A DNA stretch of 64,000 nt, from assembly GCF_900078195.1 (NCBI RefSeq), contig NZ_FJVE01000007.1, positions 744,001-808,000 of the forward strand, written 5' to 3'. This document shows positions 51,387 to 58,417 of the stretch, piece by piece; the first letter of the stretch is position 1; every line of letters begins with the position of its first letter. The stretch is from Clostridium sp. Marseille-P299. GTDB taxonomy: Bacteria; Bacillota; Clostridia; Lachnospirales; Lachnospiraceae. The notes beneath the pieces were generated by a model, which was not told where the DNA came from, made no database searches, and saw only the letters and a list, made by a program, of their open reading frames with translations. Both the position numbers and the translations under genes were made by a program.

Positions 51387-51833
51387 ATGAAGATGCTGGT
51401 GGTTTATCAAAGCAAAACAGGATTTACTAAGAAGTATGCACAGTGGATTGCACAGGAACTTTCCTGTGGATTAAAAACCGCAAAAGAGGTGACGGAGCAA
51501 GACATATCCTCACAGGATCTTATTATCTATGGAGGATGGATTATGGGGAATATGATAAGCCATCTAGAGAAAATTCGTAAAATGCCACATAAGAAAATAG
51601 TGACTTTTGGTGTTGGATCATCTAAAAAAGGTGAATGTGAAGCTGCGATAATTGAGACGAATAAGCTAGCAGATATTCCTTTCTTTTATATGGAAGGTGG
51701 TTTGAATCCTAAGGAAATGGGATTCTTTTCAAGATTTATAGTAAAGATGGTGACTAAAAAGCCAGTTACCTTTACCGATCACACAGATAAAAAATATGCA
51801 ATGGAACTTGTGAATTTTGTGAAAGCTTTGTAA
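51387..51833 (+). CDS. Flavodoxin domain protein
   Basis: A 148-residue flavodoxin. The FMN loop is VVYQSKTGFTKKYAQWIA (about 5-22), then LIIYGGWIMGNMISHLEKIRK and TFGVGSSKKGE. The pattern resembles the HemG-like/flavodoxin-5 group of short-chain flavodoxins. It is likely an electron carrier controlled by the MarR regulator 42 bases upstream. GAAGAGG precedes the ATG. Confidence 0.87.
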   Translation: MKMLVVYQSKTGFTKKYAQWIAQELSCGLKTAKEVTEQDISSQDLIIYGGWIMGNMISHLEKIRKMPHKKIVTFGVGSSKKGECEAAIIETNKLADIPFFYMEGGLNPKEMGFFSRFIVKMVTKKPVTFTDHTDKKYAMELVNFVKAL

Positions 51834-51864
51834 AGAAGTCTTTCCATAGATTTTGCAAAAACAA

Positions 51865-51894
51865 TTGACTTTTTAATGTTTATGTGTTTAAATA
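51865..51894 (+). promoter_or_regulatory. Predicted promoter of the thiamin operon
   Basis: TTGACT (51865-51870) and TAAATA (51889-51894) are 18 bases apart, placing the start near 51901, just before the riboswitch. Confidence 0.5.
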
Positions 51895-51904
51895 GATAAA
51901 AATT

Positions 51905-51992
51905 ACAGGGGAGCTTGTGTTAGCAGGCTGAGAGGAAGTAATCAACTTCGACCCTTTACCTGATGCGGATAATGCCGCCGTAGGAAGTCATA
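51905..51992 (+). ncRNA. TPP riboswitch (THI element)
   Basis: All conserved THI blocks are present in order: GGGGAGC (51908-51914), GGCTGAGAGG with the pyrimidine-binding TGAGA, an optional P3a hairpin, GACCC, ACCTGATGCGGATAATGCC and CGTAGGAAG. It binds thiamin diphosphate and, with the terminator directly downstream, should switch off the thi operon when thiamin diphosphate is abundant. Confidence 0.96.
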
Positions 51993-52002
51993 GTTGATTT
52001 TA

Positions 52003-52039
52003 GACGGAGATATCGCAAAAGGTATCTCCTGTTTTTTTG
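52003..52039 (+). terminator. Terminator of the TPP riboswitch
   Basis: GGAGATA(T) pairs with (G)TATCTCC around a short loop and is followed by a run of seven T. This is the expression platform of the first riboswitch. Confidence 0.88.
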
Positions 52040-52091
52040 TCCATTTTTAGATCAATGTAAGCAAAGAATACTCCAAAAGAAAGGAAGTGAT

Positions 52092-52279
52092 GAACGGTAT
52101 CCCGATATAGTTCGGGCGGACAGAGGGGAGCGCCTCATGTCTTGTATATAACAGCGATGGGAAGCCGTGTTCCGGCGTGAGAGGAAGCCAGTAAGCTTTT
52201 ACCGACCTTTTCCTAGCGAAATCAGGATATGGTTTCGTAGAATCGGAGAACGACGCTGTGATTGCCGTTCTCACTTTTT
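52092..52279 (+). ncRNA. Second, divergent THI-like leader RNA with its own terminator
   Basis: A structured leader follows the TPP riboswitch terminator. Two 5' hairpins (CCCGA/TCGGG; GACAGAGG/CCTCATGTC) come first. Then comes a fold that aligns with the TPP aptamer upstream: P1 CGAT (52155-52158)/ATCG (52242-52245), GGG...CCT, hairpin GCCG/CGGC followed by GTGAGAGG (TGAGA conserved), a P3a hairpin AAGC/GCTT, CGACC, and a hairpin CTA-G-CGAAA/TTTCG-TAG with GGATATGG in its loop. It lacks the TPP diphosphate-binding internal loop. A terminator GAGAACG (52246-52252)/CGTTCTC (52266-52272) with TTTTT follows. ACAGCG (52151-52156) can pair with CGCTGT in its loop and GAACGG (52092-52097) with CCGTTC (52265-52270), so alternative states are possible. 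Confidence 0.6.
52246..52279 (+). terminator. Terminator of the second THI-like leader
   Basis: GAGAACG and CGTTCTC form a 7-bp stem with a 13-base loop, followed by ACTTTTTA; 26 bases before the thiW start. Confidence 0.78.
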
Positions 52280-52304
52280 AATTGTATGCAAAGGAGTAAT
52301 TCAT

Positions 52305-52814
52305 ATGAAGAACAATAAAACAAAAAAACTATGCATCGCAGGAATCCTGTGTGCGGTAGCTGTAGTAGGTAGTTTATTTTCCTTCCCCGTTTTTAGTAGC
52401 AAATGTGCTCCAATTCAGCATATGGTAAATATTCTATGTGCAGTTCTCTTAGGACCGTGGTATGGCATAGGCGTTGCATTTGCTGCAAGCTTTATCCGGA
52501 ATATGATAGGTCTTGGTAGCTTGATGGCATTCCCGGGAAGTATGTTTGGGGCCCTGTTATGTGGCGTCATTTATTGGAAAACAAAGAACATGACATTTAC
52601 CTTAATTTCTGAGGTATTTGGAACTGCTATTCTTGGCGGACTTTGTGCCTATCCAATTGCTATTTTATTTATGGGCCAAAGTGCTGGAAGTATTGCATTT
52701 TACGCATATATTATACCGTTTTTTATTTCAACGGCAGCAGGTGCAATGCTCTCAGCCGTTTTTATCGGAATTCTTAAGAAAACCAATGTGTTAAAAATAT
52801 TTATGGAAATGTAA
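52305..52814 (+). CDS. thiW: ThiW, S component of an ECF transporter
   Basis: A 169-residue membrane protein of the ThiW family with about five to six transmembrane helices: CIAGILCAVAVVGSLFSFPVFSSKCAPIQHMVNILCAVLLGPWYGIGVAFAASFIRN. It is the substrate-binding subunit of an energy-coupling factor importer, thought to take up the thiazole precursor; the shared ECF ATPases are encoded elsewhere. AAGGAG lies 8 bases before the ATG at 52305. Upstream in-frame codons run through the RNA leader and are not coding. Controlled by two leader RNAs. Confidence 0.93.
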   Translation: MKNNKTKKLCIAGILCAVAVVGSLFSFPVFSSKCAPIQHMVNILCAVLLGPWYGIGVAFAASFIRNMIGLGSLMAFPGSMFGALLCGVIYWKTKNMTFTLISEVFGTAILGGLCAYPIAILFMGQSAGSIAFYAYIIPFFISTAAGAMLSAVFIGILKKTNVLKIFMEM

Positions 52815-52826
52815 GGAGACATAACG

Positions 52827-53648
52827 ATGCTAAAAGAAATGATACAAAATGTAAAAATTGCTTGCCCATTGGTACATAACATAACTAACTACGTAACCGT
52901 TAATGATTGTGCAAATATTCTTCTTGCCTGTGGAGGTTCTCCGATTATGGCGGATGATCTAGAAGAAGTCGAGGAAATTACAAGCATTTGTGGAGGGCTT
53001 AATATTAATATTGGAACGCTGAATTCACGAACCATACCAGCGATGCTTCGTGCGGGTAAAAAAGCAAATGAACTTGGCCATCCTGTTGTATTAGACCCAG
53101 TGGGGGCAGGTGCTTCGGCCCTAAGAACAAAAACTGCAAATGAGTTGTTAAAAGAAGTGAAGTTTACTGTGATACGAGGGAATATCTCTGAAATAAAAAC
53201 CCTTGCCCTTGGAGAAGGAACGACAAGAGGTGTGGATGCAGATATTTCTGATAGTGTTACAAAGGAAACATTAGAACCTGCAGTTCTTTTTGCAAAATCA
53301 TTTGCAAAGAAAACCGGTGCTGTTGTGGCAATCACTGGTGCCATTGATATTGTAACAGATGGCGATATGGCATATTGCATTTTCAATGGTCATCCTATGA
53401 TGAGTAGTATAACAGGAACTGGTTGTCAACTATCTGCTCTTATTACTGCTTATGTTACAGCAAACCAGGATACGCCGTTATCAGCAACTGTGGCGGCCGT
53501 TGCTGCGATGGGAATATGCGGCGAAAAAGCACACCAGCGTTTATCCCCAGAGGATGGTAATGCAACTTATAGAAACTATATTATTGACGCTATTTACAAC
53601 CTAAATGGAGAAGAACTAGAGCGTCTAGCAAGATATGAAATTCATTAA
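52827..53648 (+). CDS. thiM: Hydroxyethylthiazole kinase ThiM
   Basis: A 273-residue ribokinase-like enzyme that phosphorylates 4-methyl-5-(2-hydroxyethyl)thiazole, the salvage entry to thiamin. Signatures: CPLVHNITNYVTVNDCANILLACGGSPIMADDLEEVEE at the N-terminus, VLDPVGAGAS, VIRGNISEI, and the C-terminal SSITGTGCQLSALITA with the catalytic Cys/Asp-type anion hole. It follows thiW by 12 bases with AAGGAG upstream. Confidence 0.96.
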   Translation: MLKEMIQNVKIACPLVHNITNYVTVNDCANILLACGGSPIMADDLEEVEEITSICGGLNINIGTLNSRTIPAMLRAGKKANELGHPVVLDPVGAGASALRTKTANELLKEVKFTVIRGNISEIKTLALGEGTTRGVDADISDSVTKETLEPAVLFAKSFAKKTGAVVAITGAIDIVTDGDMAYCIFNGHPMMSSITGTGCQLSALITAYVTANQDTPLSATVAAVAAMGICGEKAHQRLSPEDGNATYRNYIIDAIYNLNGEELERLARYEIH

Positions 53649-53671
53649 CAAATTATAAGGAGGTGCTAACG

Positions 53672-54313
53672 ATGAAATGTAATAAAGAGACCATGCTACT
53701 GTATGCCGTAACGGATCGTGCGTGGACAGGTAGGCAAACCCTCATGGAACAAGTAGAGGATGCAATAAAAGGAGGGGTCACCTGTGTCCAACTTCGTGAA
53801 AAAGAATTGGAGGAGGAAGCCTTCCTTGCAGAAGCAATTGAAATGAAGGAGATATGCTCTCGGCATCATGTACCATTTATAATCAACGATAATGTTGAAG
53901 TTGCCATAAAATGTGGTGCGGATGGTATCCATGTTGGACAAAGGGATATGGAAGCTGGGAACGTTCGAGCTTTGGTAGGTGAAAATATGATGATTGGAGT
54001 TTCTGTTCAAACAGTGGAGCAGGCCCTTGCTGCACAAAAAGCAGGAGCGGATTATCTTGGGGTTGGTGCAGTATTTACAACAACCACAAAATTAGATGCA
54101 AATTCGGTATCACACCAGACATTAAAAGCAATCTGTGAAGCGGTTTCTATTCCTGTTGTTGCAATTGGTGGTATCAATAAGTCAAATATTTTAGAACTTT
54201 CAGGCACTGGTGTTGATGGTGTGGCGCTGGTTTCTGCTATATTTGCAGCAGAAGATATCAAAATGGAATGTACTATTTTACGTTCGCTTTCGGAGAAAAT
54301 GGTGCAAGAGTAA
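53672..54313 (+). CDS. thiE: Thiamine-phosphate synthase ThiE
   Basis: A 213-residue TIM-barrel enzyme that joins hydroxymethylpyrimidine diphosphate and thiazole phosphate to thiamin phosphate. Motifs: VTCVQLREKELEEEAFL, PFIINDNVEVAIKCGADGIHVGQRDM, IGVSVQTVEQALAAQKAGADYLGVGAVFTTTTK, VAIGGINKSN. The ATG at 53672 lies about 8 bases after AAGGAGG. It is 23 bases downstream of thiM in the same operon. Confidence 0.96.
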   Translation: MKCNKETMLLYAVTDRAWTGRQTLMEQVEDAIKGGVTCVQLREKELEEEAFLAEAIEMKEICSRHHVPFIINDNVEVAIKCGADGIHVGQRDMEAGNVRALVGENMMIGVSVQTVEQALAAQKAGADYLGVGAVFTTTTKLDANSVSHQTLKAICEAVSIPVVAIGGINKSNILELSGTGVDGVALVSAIFAAEDIKMECTILRSLSEKMVQE

Positions 54314-54379
54314 AGAAAAAACATTTCGGGTTATGCTCGAAATGAAATAAAGACTTTAGAAAACGGAGGAATTTATCTT

Positions 54380-55177
54380 ATGAAAACAGCACTAACAATA
54401 GCAGGAAGTGACTCTAGCGGTGGAGCAGGTGTTCAAGCAGATATTAAAACAATGATCACAAATGGTGTATTTGCTATGAGTGCAATTACAGCATTAACGG
54501 CACAAAATACCGTAGGGGTTCAAGGGATATTTGAAGTTAGCCCTGAATTTCTTAGTATGCAAATTGACAGCGTGTTTAGCGATATCCGACCTGATGCCGT
54601 TAAAATCGGTATGGTGTCCTCTGCGCAGCTTATAACCGTAATTGCAGATAAGCTACTACAGTATAAAGCAGAAAATATTGTGGTGGATCCTGTGATGGTG
54701 GCTACAAGTGGATCGAAACTTCTCTGCGACGATGCTGTGAATATTATGAAAGATAAATTGCTACCGATCGCTACTGTTGTAACTCCAAATATACCAGAAG
54801 CTGAGGTTTTGTCTAGGAGAGAGATAAAAAGTGCCGAGGATATGATAGATGCAGCAGCATACATCAGTGAAACTTATCACTGTGCTGTTCTTTGTAAAGG
54901 TGGTCATAATTTAAACGATGCCAACGATTTATTATACGCGGATGGTGAATACCGTTGGTTTTATGGAAAGAGAATTGATAATCCTAATACTCATGGAACT
55001 GGTTGTACACTTTCAAGTGCAATCGCATCAAATCTCGCTAAAGGTCAAGATTTGATTACAGCAGTTGAGAATGCAAAAGCATATATTTCTGGAGCTCTTG
55101 CAGATATGCTTGATCTTGGTGCAGGAAGTGGACCAATGAATCACGGATTTGGAATACAAGGTAGGTTCACATTATGA
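54380..55177 (+). CDS. thiD: Hydroxymethylpyrimidine/phosphomethylpyrimidine kinase ThiD
   Basis: A 265-residue ribokinase-family enzyme that phosphorylates HMP and HMP-phosphate. Motifs: TIAGSDSSGGAGVQADIKT, AITALTAQNTVGVQG, DAVKIGMVSS, VVDPVMVATSGSKLL, VTPNIPEAE, and the C-terminal NTHGTGCTLSSAIASNLAKG active site. CGGAGG precedes the ATG. Its stop overlaps the thiT start (ATGA), so both are translated together. Confidence 0.96.
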   Translation: MKTALTIAGSDSSGGAGVQADIKTMITNGVFAMSAITALTAQNTVGVQGIFEVSPEFLSMQIDSVFSDIRPDAVKIGMVSSAQLITVIADKLLQYKAENIVVDPVMVATSGSKLLCDDAVNIMKDKLLPIATVVTPNIPEAEVLSRREIKSAEDMIDAAAYISETYHCAVLCKGGHNLNDANDLLYADGEYRWFYGKRIDNPNTHGTGCTLSSAIASNLAKGQDLITAVENAKAYISGALADMLDLGAGSGPMNHGFGIQGRFTL

Positions 55178-55776
55178 TTTCACTATACATAGCTGGAGGA
55201 TTTTCTGTTATATATTTTGTCATTTCTATTTATTTGTGCCGTGGACTTAAAATAAAGGTAAAGGATTTAGCTTTTGGAGGCATTGTCTGCGCTCTTACGG
55301 TTGTGCTGGGCTGCATTATGATTCCAATCCCAACGGGTGCAAGCATTTCAGTCGGTTATGCAATACCTTTGATTTTATTGGCAATCTTGTGTGATTACCG
55401 CCTTGCTATAGTATGCGGATGGATTACTGGTATAATGTGCTTATTTTTCGTTCCTACGTGGCAACCAGTACATTGGGGACAGATATTTGTAGAACATCTT
55501 GTTTGCTTTTCTTGCTTGGGATATGTAGGTGCATTTGGAACAGAGAAAAAATATAAGTTATGGTTTGGCATTGCAATTGCACTTACAATTAAGTTCTTTG
55601 GGCATTTATTATCCGGTGTTTTATTCTTTTCATCAAACGCTTGGGATGGATGGGGATCATGGGGATATAGTTTGGCATATAATTTTTCCTCCAGTATTCC
55701 AGAATCACTGATTACTATACTTATTTTGATGTTTATTCCTATAAACACCTTAAGACGACAAAAAAACTTTCGCTAG
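55174..55776 (+). CDS. thiT: Thiamine transporter ThiT, S component of an ECF importer
   Basis: A 200-residue integral membrane protein of the ThiT/YuaJ family with six transmembrane helices. The thiamin-binding region is visible in PTWQPVHWGQIFVEHLVCFSCLGYVG and SSNAWDGWGSWGYSLAYNFSSSIPES (Trp, His, Asn, Tyr contacts known in ThiT). It takes up thiamin together with the general ECF module. It is translationally coupled to thiD. Confidence 0.92.
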   Translation: MISLYIAGGFSVIYFVISIYLCRGLKIKVKDLAFGGIVCALTVVLGCIMIPIPTGASISVGYAIPLILLAILCDYRLAIVCGWITGIMCLFFVPTWQPVHWGQIFVEHLVCFSCLGYVGAFGTEKKYKLWFGIAIALTIKFFGHLLSGVLFFSSNAWDGWGSWGYSLAYNFSSSIPESLITILILMFIPINTLRRQKNFR

Positions 55777-55785
55777 GAGATTCGA

Positions 55786-55866
55786 GTGAAAAATAGAAAT
55801 CAATTTTTATGTGTAATTTGGTGCTTGTGCATCACAAACTGTTATGGGAAAAGAACGTGTGTAAAG
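55786..55866 (+). ncRNA. Conserved structured leader RNA, copy A (before tenA)
   Basis: An 81-nt element that recurs at 58324-58404; the first 50 positions match at 36 (72 percent) and the remainder aligns with small gaps. It begins with a 25-nt hairpin, then a second hairpin (5' arm 30-38, loop 39-47, 3' arm 48-56 of the element). The loop CTTGTGCAT can pair with the downstream GTGTGTAAAG, forming a pseudoknot with one bulge. A conserved linker TTATGGG..AAA..AACGTGTG lies between. It ends 37 bases before the tenA start. I do not recognise it as a known riboswitch. Confidence 0.55.
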
Positions 55867-55903
55867 ATTATGTGTAAAGAACATGCCAAGAAAGGAAATT
55901 ATT

Positions 55904-56566
55904 ATGAATACAACAGAAAGACTTCTTGAAGCAACAAAACAATTATGGGAAGATTATAATAAACATCCGTTTGTTTGTGGTATACAAAACGGTGTGCTTG
56001 ATAAGGAAAAATTCAAGTATTATATTCTACAAGACTATCTTTATTTGATTGAATACACAAAGGTATTTGGTATCGGTATTGCCAAAGCGAAAACGATAGA
56101 AATCATACAGTTATTCTCATCGTATTCTCATCTGCTTGCTAACAGTGAGATGGATATACATAAAGGGTATATGGGAAAGTTTGAGATTACAAAAGAAGAA
56201 CTTAATAATACTCCAGTAGCTCTAGACAATCTTTCCTACACTTCTTATATGCTTCGTGTGGCTTATGAAGAAGGCGAGGTTGAAATTTTAACTGCAATTT
56301 TATCTTGTGCTTATAGCTATGAAGTGATTGCAAGAAACATGGTACGTAACAATCCGGATTCTATTAACCATCCATTTTATGGCGATTGGATCAAAGGATA
56401 TTCATCCGATGCTTATCATGAGGAGAATATCATTTTACTAAATACTCTTGATAAAATGACAGAAAACTATACAGAAGAGCAAATTGAGCATTTGGTTCAG
56501 ATTTTTGTGAACTGTTCTCGTTATGAAATGAAATTCTGGGATTTAGCTTGGAAAATGAAAAAATAA
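55904..56566 (+). CDS. tenA: Aminopyrimidine aminohydrolase TenA (thiaminase II)
   Basis: A 220-residue TenA/THI-4 helical protein that hydrolyses aminomethyl-pyrimidine thiamin breakdown products to hydroxymethylpyrimidine. Features: LWEDYNKHPFVCGIQNGVLDKEKFKYYILQDYLYLIEYTKVF with the FxxYxxQDYxYL core, the active-site region SCAYSYEVIARNM with the catalytic Cys, and NHPFYGDWIKGYSSD..H. The ATG at 55904 follows AAAGGAAA by 6-7 bases. It is preceded by the copy A leader RNA and followed by its own terminator. Confidence 0.94.
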   Translation: MNTTERLLEATKQLWEDYNKHPFVCGIQNGVLDKEKFKYYILQDYLYLIEYTKVFGIGIAKAKTIEIIQLFSSYSHLLANSEMDIHKGYMGKFEITKEELNNTPVALDNLSYTSYMLRVAYEEGEVEILTAILSCAYSYEVIARNMVRNNPDSINHPFYGDWIKGYSSDAYHEENIILLNTLDKMTENYTEEQIEHLVQIFVNCSRYEMKFWDLAWKMKK

Positions 56567-56583
56567 AATAATAAACAAAATTA

Positions 56584-56624
56584 ATGGCATCAGAATAATG
56601 ATTATATTTTGGTGCCTTTTTTCT
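56584..56624 (+). terminator. Terminator of tenA
   Basis: GGCATCAGAA pairs with TTTTGGTGCC (G-U tolerant) and is followed by a run of six T. Confidence 0.82.
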
Positions 56625-56659
56625 ATACTTTCTTTTATACTTTCTTTTATACTTTCTTC
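56624..56659 (+). repeat. 12-bp tandem repeat, three copies
   Basis: The unit TATACTTTCTTT is repeated at 56624, 56636 and 56648 (last base diverged), immediately after the tenA terminator. Probably slippage; no coding role. Confidence 0.8.
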
Positions 56660-56700
56660 ATTCTCTATTGAATCTTCAATTGTATTCTTGTATACTTTTT

Positions 56701-56737
56701 TTATTGTATTTGGAAATGAATTTCCAATATACAATAA
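56701..56737 (+). other. Strong hairpin just upstream of the DUF5058 gene
   Basis: TTATTGTAT-TTGGAAA pairs with TTTCCAA-ATACAATAA around a TGAA loop (16 bp, one bulge). It ends 30 bases before the start codon and has no T-run, so it is a leader or protective hairpin rather than a terminator. Confidence 0.55.
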
Positions 56738-56766
56738 CAAAATATTTCTACAAAGGAAGGAAAACT

Positions 56767-57615
56767 ATGTCAAACTATATTTCACAAGTGAATGCGGTTA
56801 CACTGTATCTAGTTGTTGCTGCAGTACTGTTATTTATCGCCATTATGTGCTTGGTTTTTATTATTAAAAGCTATCGTGCTGGCGTTGCGCAAGGAATGGA
56901 CAAAAAGCTTTTAAAAAGAGCGATTACTTCTAGCGCTACCTTTACTTTATTACCGAGTATTAGCATTTTACTTGGAGTTATTGCATTAAGTGGAACACTT
57001 GGCGTTCCGTTTTCATGGTTACGTTTATCCGTAGTAGGAGCACTTCAGTATGAGTTAAATGTAGCAGAAATCGCGGCAACAGCTTCTGGGTTAACAGGAC
57101 TTAAAGTGACTGAAATGTCGATACAGGTTTTTGTTACCGTTGCTATGGTAATGACTGCTGGAATTTTAGGGGGAGTTCTATGTAGTTTATTTGGACTAAA
57201 AAAATACTTAGGGAAATTAAATCGAAAGAATCAAGTGAATGAAAGCGTATCGATACAACAAGAGATTGAGTCCGAAAATAAGCAATCACAAAGTGTATCT
57301 AGTGAGAAAGAACAGGTAAGTAAGTCTAAAAATCATCAACTAGAGAGTGAAGTTAAAGAGAAGAAACCAGGGTTTGGGGCTTATGCAACAATCGCTATGT
57401 TTATTGGATTATGTAGTGCTTATATCGGTTCTTATGTTGGAAGTTTTGTAGCATATGGTGATTATATGCCTTTGTTTGTTGCAGTAATTTCTGCTCTTGT
57501 GATGGCAGTGTTTGAATATTTAGCAACTAAAAAAGGATTGTCTGTACTTGACAATTTTAGTGTAGCAGTCAGCATGCTTTGTGGTATGATTGCTGCTGTA
57601 GTAATTAATCTATAA
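56767..57615 (+). CDS. DUF5058 family membrane protein
   Basis: A 282-residue integral membrane protein of the DUF5058 family. It has about three transmembrane helices in the first 160 residues (VTLYLVVAAVLLFIAIMCLVFIIKS; FTLLPSISILLGVIALSGTLGVPFSWLRLSVVGA; IQVFVTVAMVMTAGILGGVLCSLFG). A charged Lys/Glu/Ser-rich loop follows (about 175-230), then two to three helices. The start at 56767 follows AAAGGAAGG; apparent codons upstream run through the leader hairpin. The next gene encodes another membrane protein and starts 14 bases after this stop, so the two likely form one complex, probably a transporter. Position in the thiamin cluster suggests a pyrimidine or thiamin-derived substrate (inference). 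Confidence 0.8.
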   Translation: MSNYISQVNAVTLYLVVAAVLLFIAIMCLVFIIKSYRAGVAQGMDKKLLKRAITSSATFTLLPSISILLGVIALSGTLGVPFSWLRLSVVGALQYELNVAEIAATASGLTGLKVTEMSIQVFVTVAMVMTAGILGGVLCSLFGLKKYLGKLNRKNQVNESVSIQQEIESENKQSQSVSSEKEQVSKSKNHQLESEVKEKKPGFGAYATIAMFIGLCSAYIGSYVGSFVAYGDYMPLFVAVISALVMAVFEYLATKKGLSVLDNFSVAVSMLCGMIAAVVINL

Positions 57616-57629
57616 TGGGGGAGGAAGCA

Positions 57630-58310
57630 ATGGATCAGAAGAATAATAAATTTGACAATCAGAATTTTACAGATCATTTACATAGGTTAGGAAGAATCAC
57701 ATTGATCGTGGCAACCTTACTCTTACTGGGAATACCTCTTTTTATAGGTGGTATCTATGGGGTATCCATTGATTGGAGAAGTTTTTGGAATGGCTTTTAT
57801 AAAGTTGCGATTATTTATGTTCCAGTTTCCGTAGTTGAATTTTTTGTTTATGCACCTATGCTTGGTGTTGGCGGAAGTTATCTGGCGTTTTTAACTGGAA
57901 ATATCGCGAATATGAAATTGCCTTGTGCAATGAATGCTCGTGATATTTGTAAAACAAAAGTTGGTACTCCTGAGCATGAAATTATTTCAACGTTGAGTGT
58001 AGCAACAAGTGCATTGGTTACGATGTTGGTCTTATTAGTAGGCGTTTTATTATTAGTTCCTTTAACTCCAATATTAGAAAATCCAGTGCTAACACCAGCC
58101 TTTGATATGGTGGTACCTGCGTTATTTGGTACACTTGGATTAAAATATTTCCGTAAAAGTTTAAAGATAACAGCAGTACCGCTATTAGCTATGATTGTGT
58201 TGTGTATTTTAGTTCCATCTATGATTACTCAAACTAGTATTTTAATTATTCCTGCGGGCGGTCTTGCACTTGTTATTAGCTTTGTGTTATTTAAAAAGAA
58301 TTTATTATAG
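57630..58310 (+). CDS. Membrane protein partner of DUF5058 protein
   Basis: A 226-residue integral membrane protein with about six helices: ITLIVATLLLLGIPLFIGGIYG; VAIIYVPVSVVEFFVYAPMLGVGGSYLAFLTGNIANMKLP; VATSALVTMLVLLVGVLLLVPLTPIL; then three more. The central conserved-looking segment GVGGSYLAFLTGNIANMKLPCAMNARD may line a channel. I do not know its family name, but similar genes accompany DUF5058 genes in clostridia. The ATG at 57630 follows GGGGAGG by about 5 bases. Probably half of a two-component transporter. Confidence 0.75.
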   Translation: MDQKNNKFDNQNFTDHLHRLGRITLIVATLLLLGIPLFIGGIYGVSIDWRSFWNGFYKVAIIYVPVSVVEFFVYAPMLGVGGSYLAFLTGNIANMKLPCAMNARDICKTKVGTPEHEIISTLSVATSALVTMLVLLVGVLLLVPLTPILENPVLTPAFDMVVPALFGTLGLKYFRKSLKITAVPLLAMIVLCILVPSMITQTSILIIPAGGLALVISFVLFKKNLL

Positions 58311-58323
58311 TAGGAGCTATAAT

Positions 58324-58404
58324 GTGAAAAGTTGAAATCAATTTTCACAAGCAAGTTTGTATTTGCGCACTACAAACTTGTTATGGGCAAATAACGTGTG
58401 CAAG
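58324..58404 (+). ncRNA. Conserved structured leader RNA, copy B (before the M20 gene)
   Basis: Second copy of the 81-nt element of 55786-55866. Here the structure is clearest: hairpin GTGAAAA/TTTTCAC, then AAGTTTGTA/TACAAACTT with 9-base loop TTTGCGCAC, whose TTGCGCAC pairs with GTGTGCAA downstream to make a pseudoknot. Differences from copy A keep pairing (closing pair 38:48 A-T here and G-C in A; G-C to G-U changes in the first stem). It ends 3 bases before the ribosome binding site of the M20 gene, so folding could mask translation initiation. Confidence 0.58.
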
Positions 58405-58417
58405 AATGGAGATTATT

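Noticed and set aside
52167..52304. In-frame extension of thiW through the leader RNA
   Set aside because: The region is a structured RNA with a terminator; the ATG at 52305 has AAGGAG 8 bases upstream and gives the normal ThiW length.
56624..56659. Three 12-bp tandem units as a CRISPR-like or regulatory array
   Set aside because: Head-to-tail units with no spacers, only three copies, in T-rich sequence after a terminator; simple slippage explains it.
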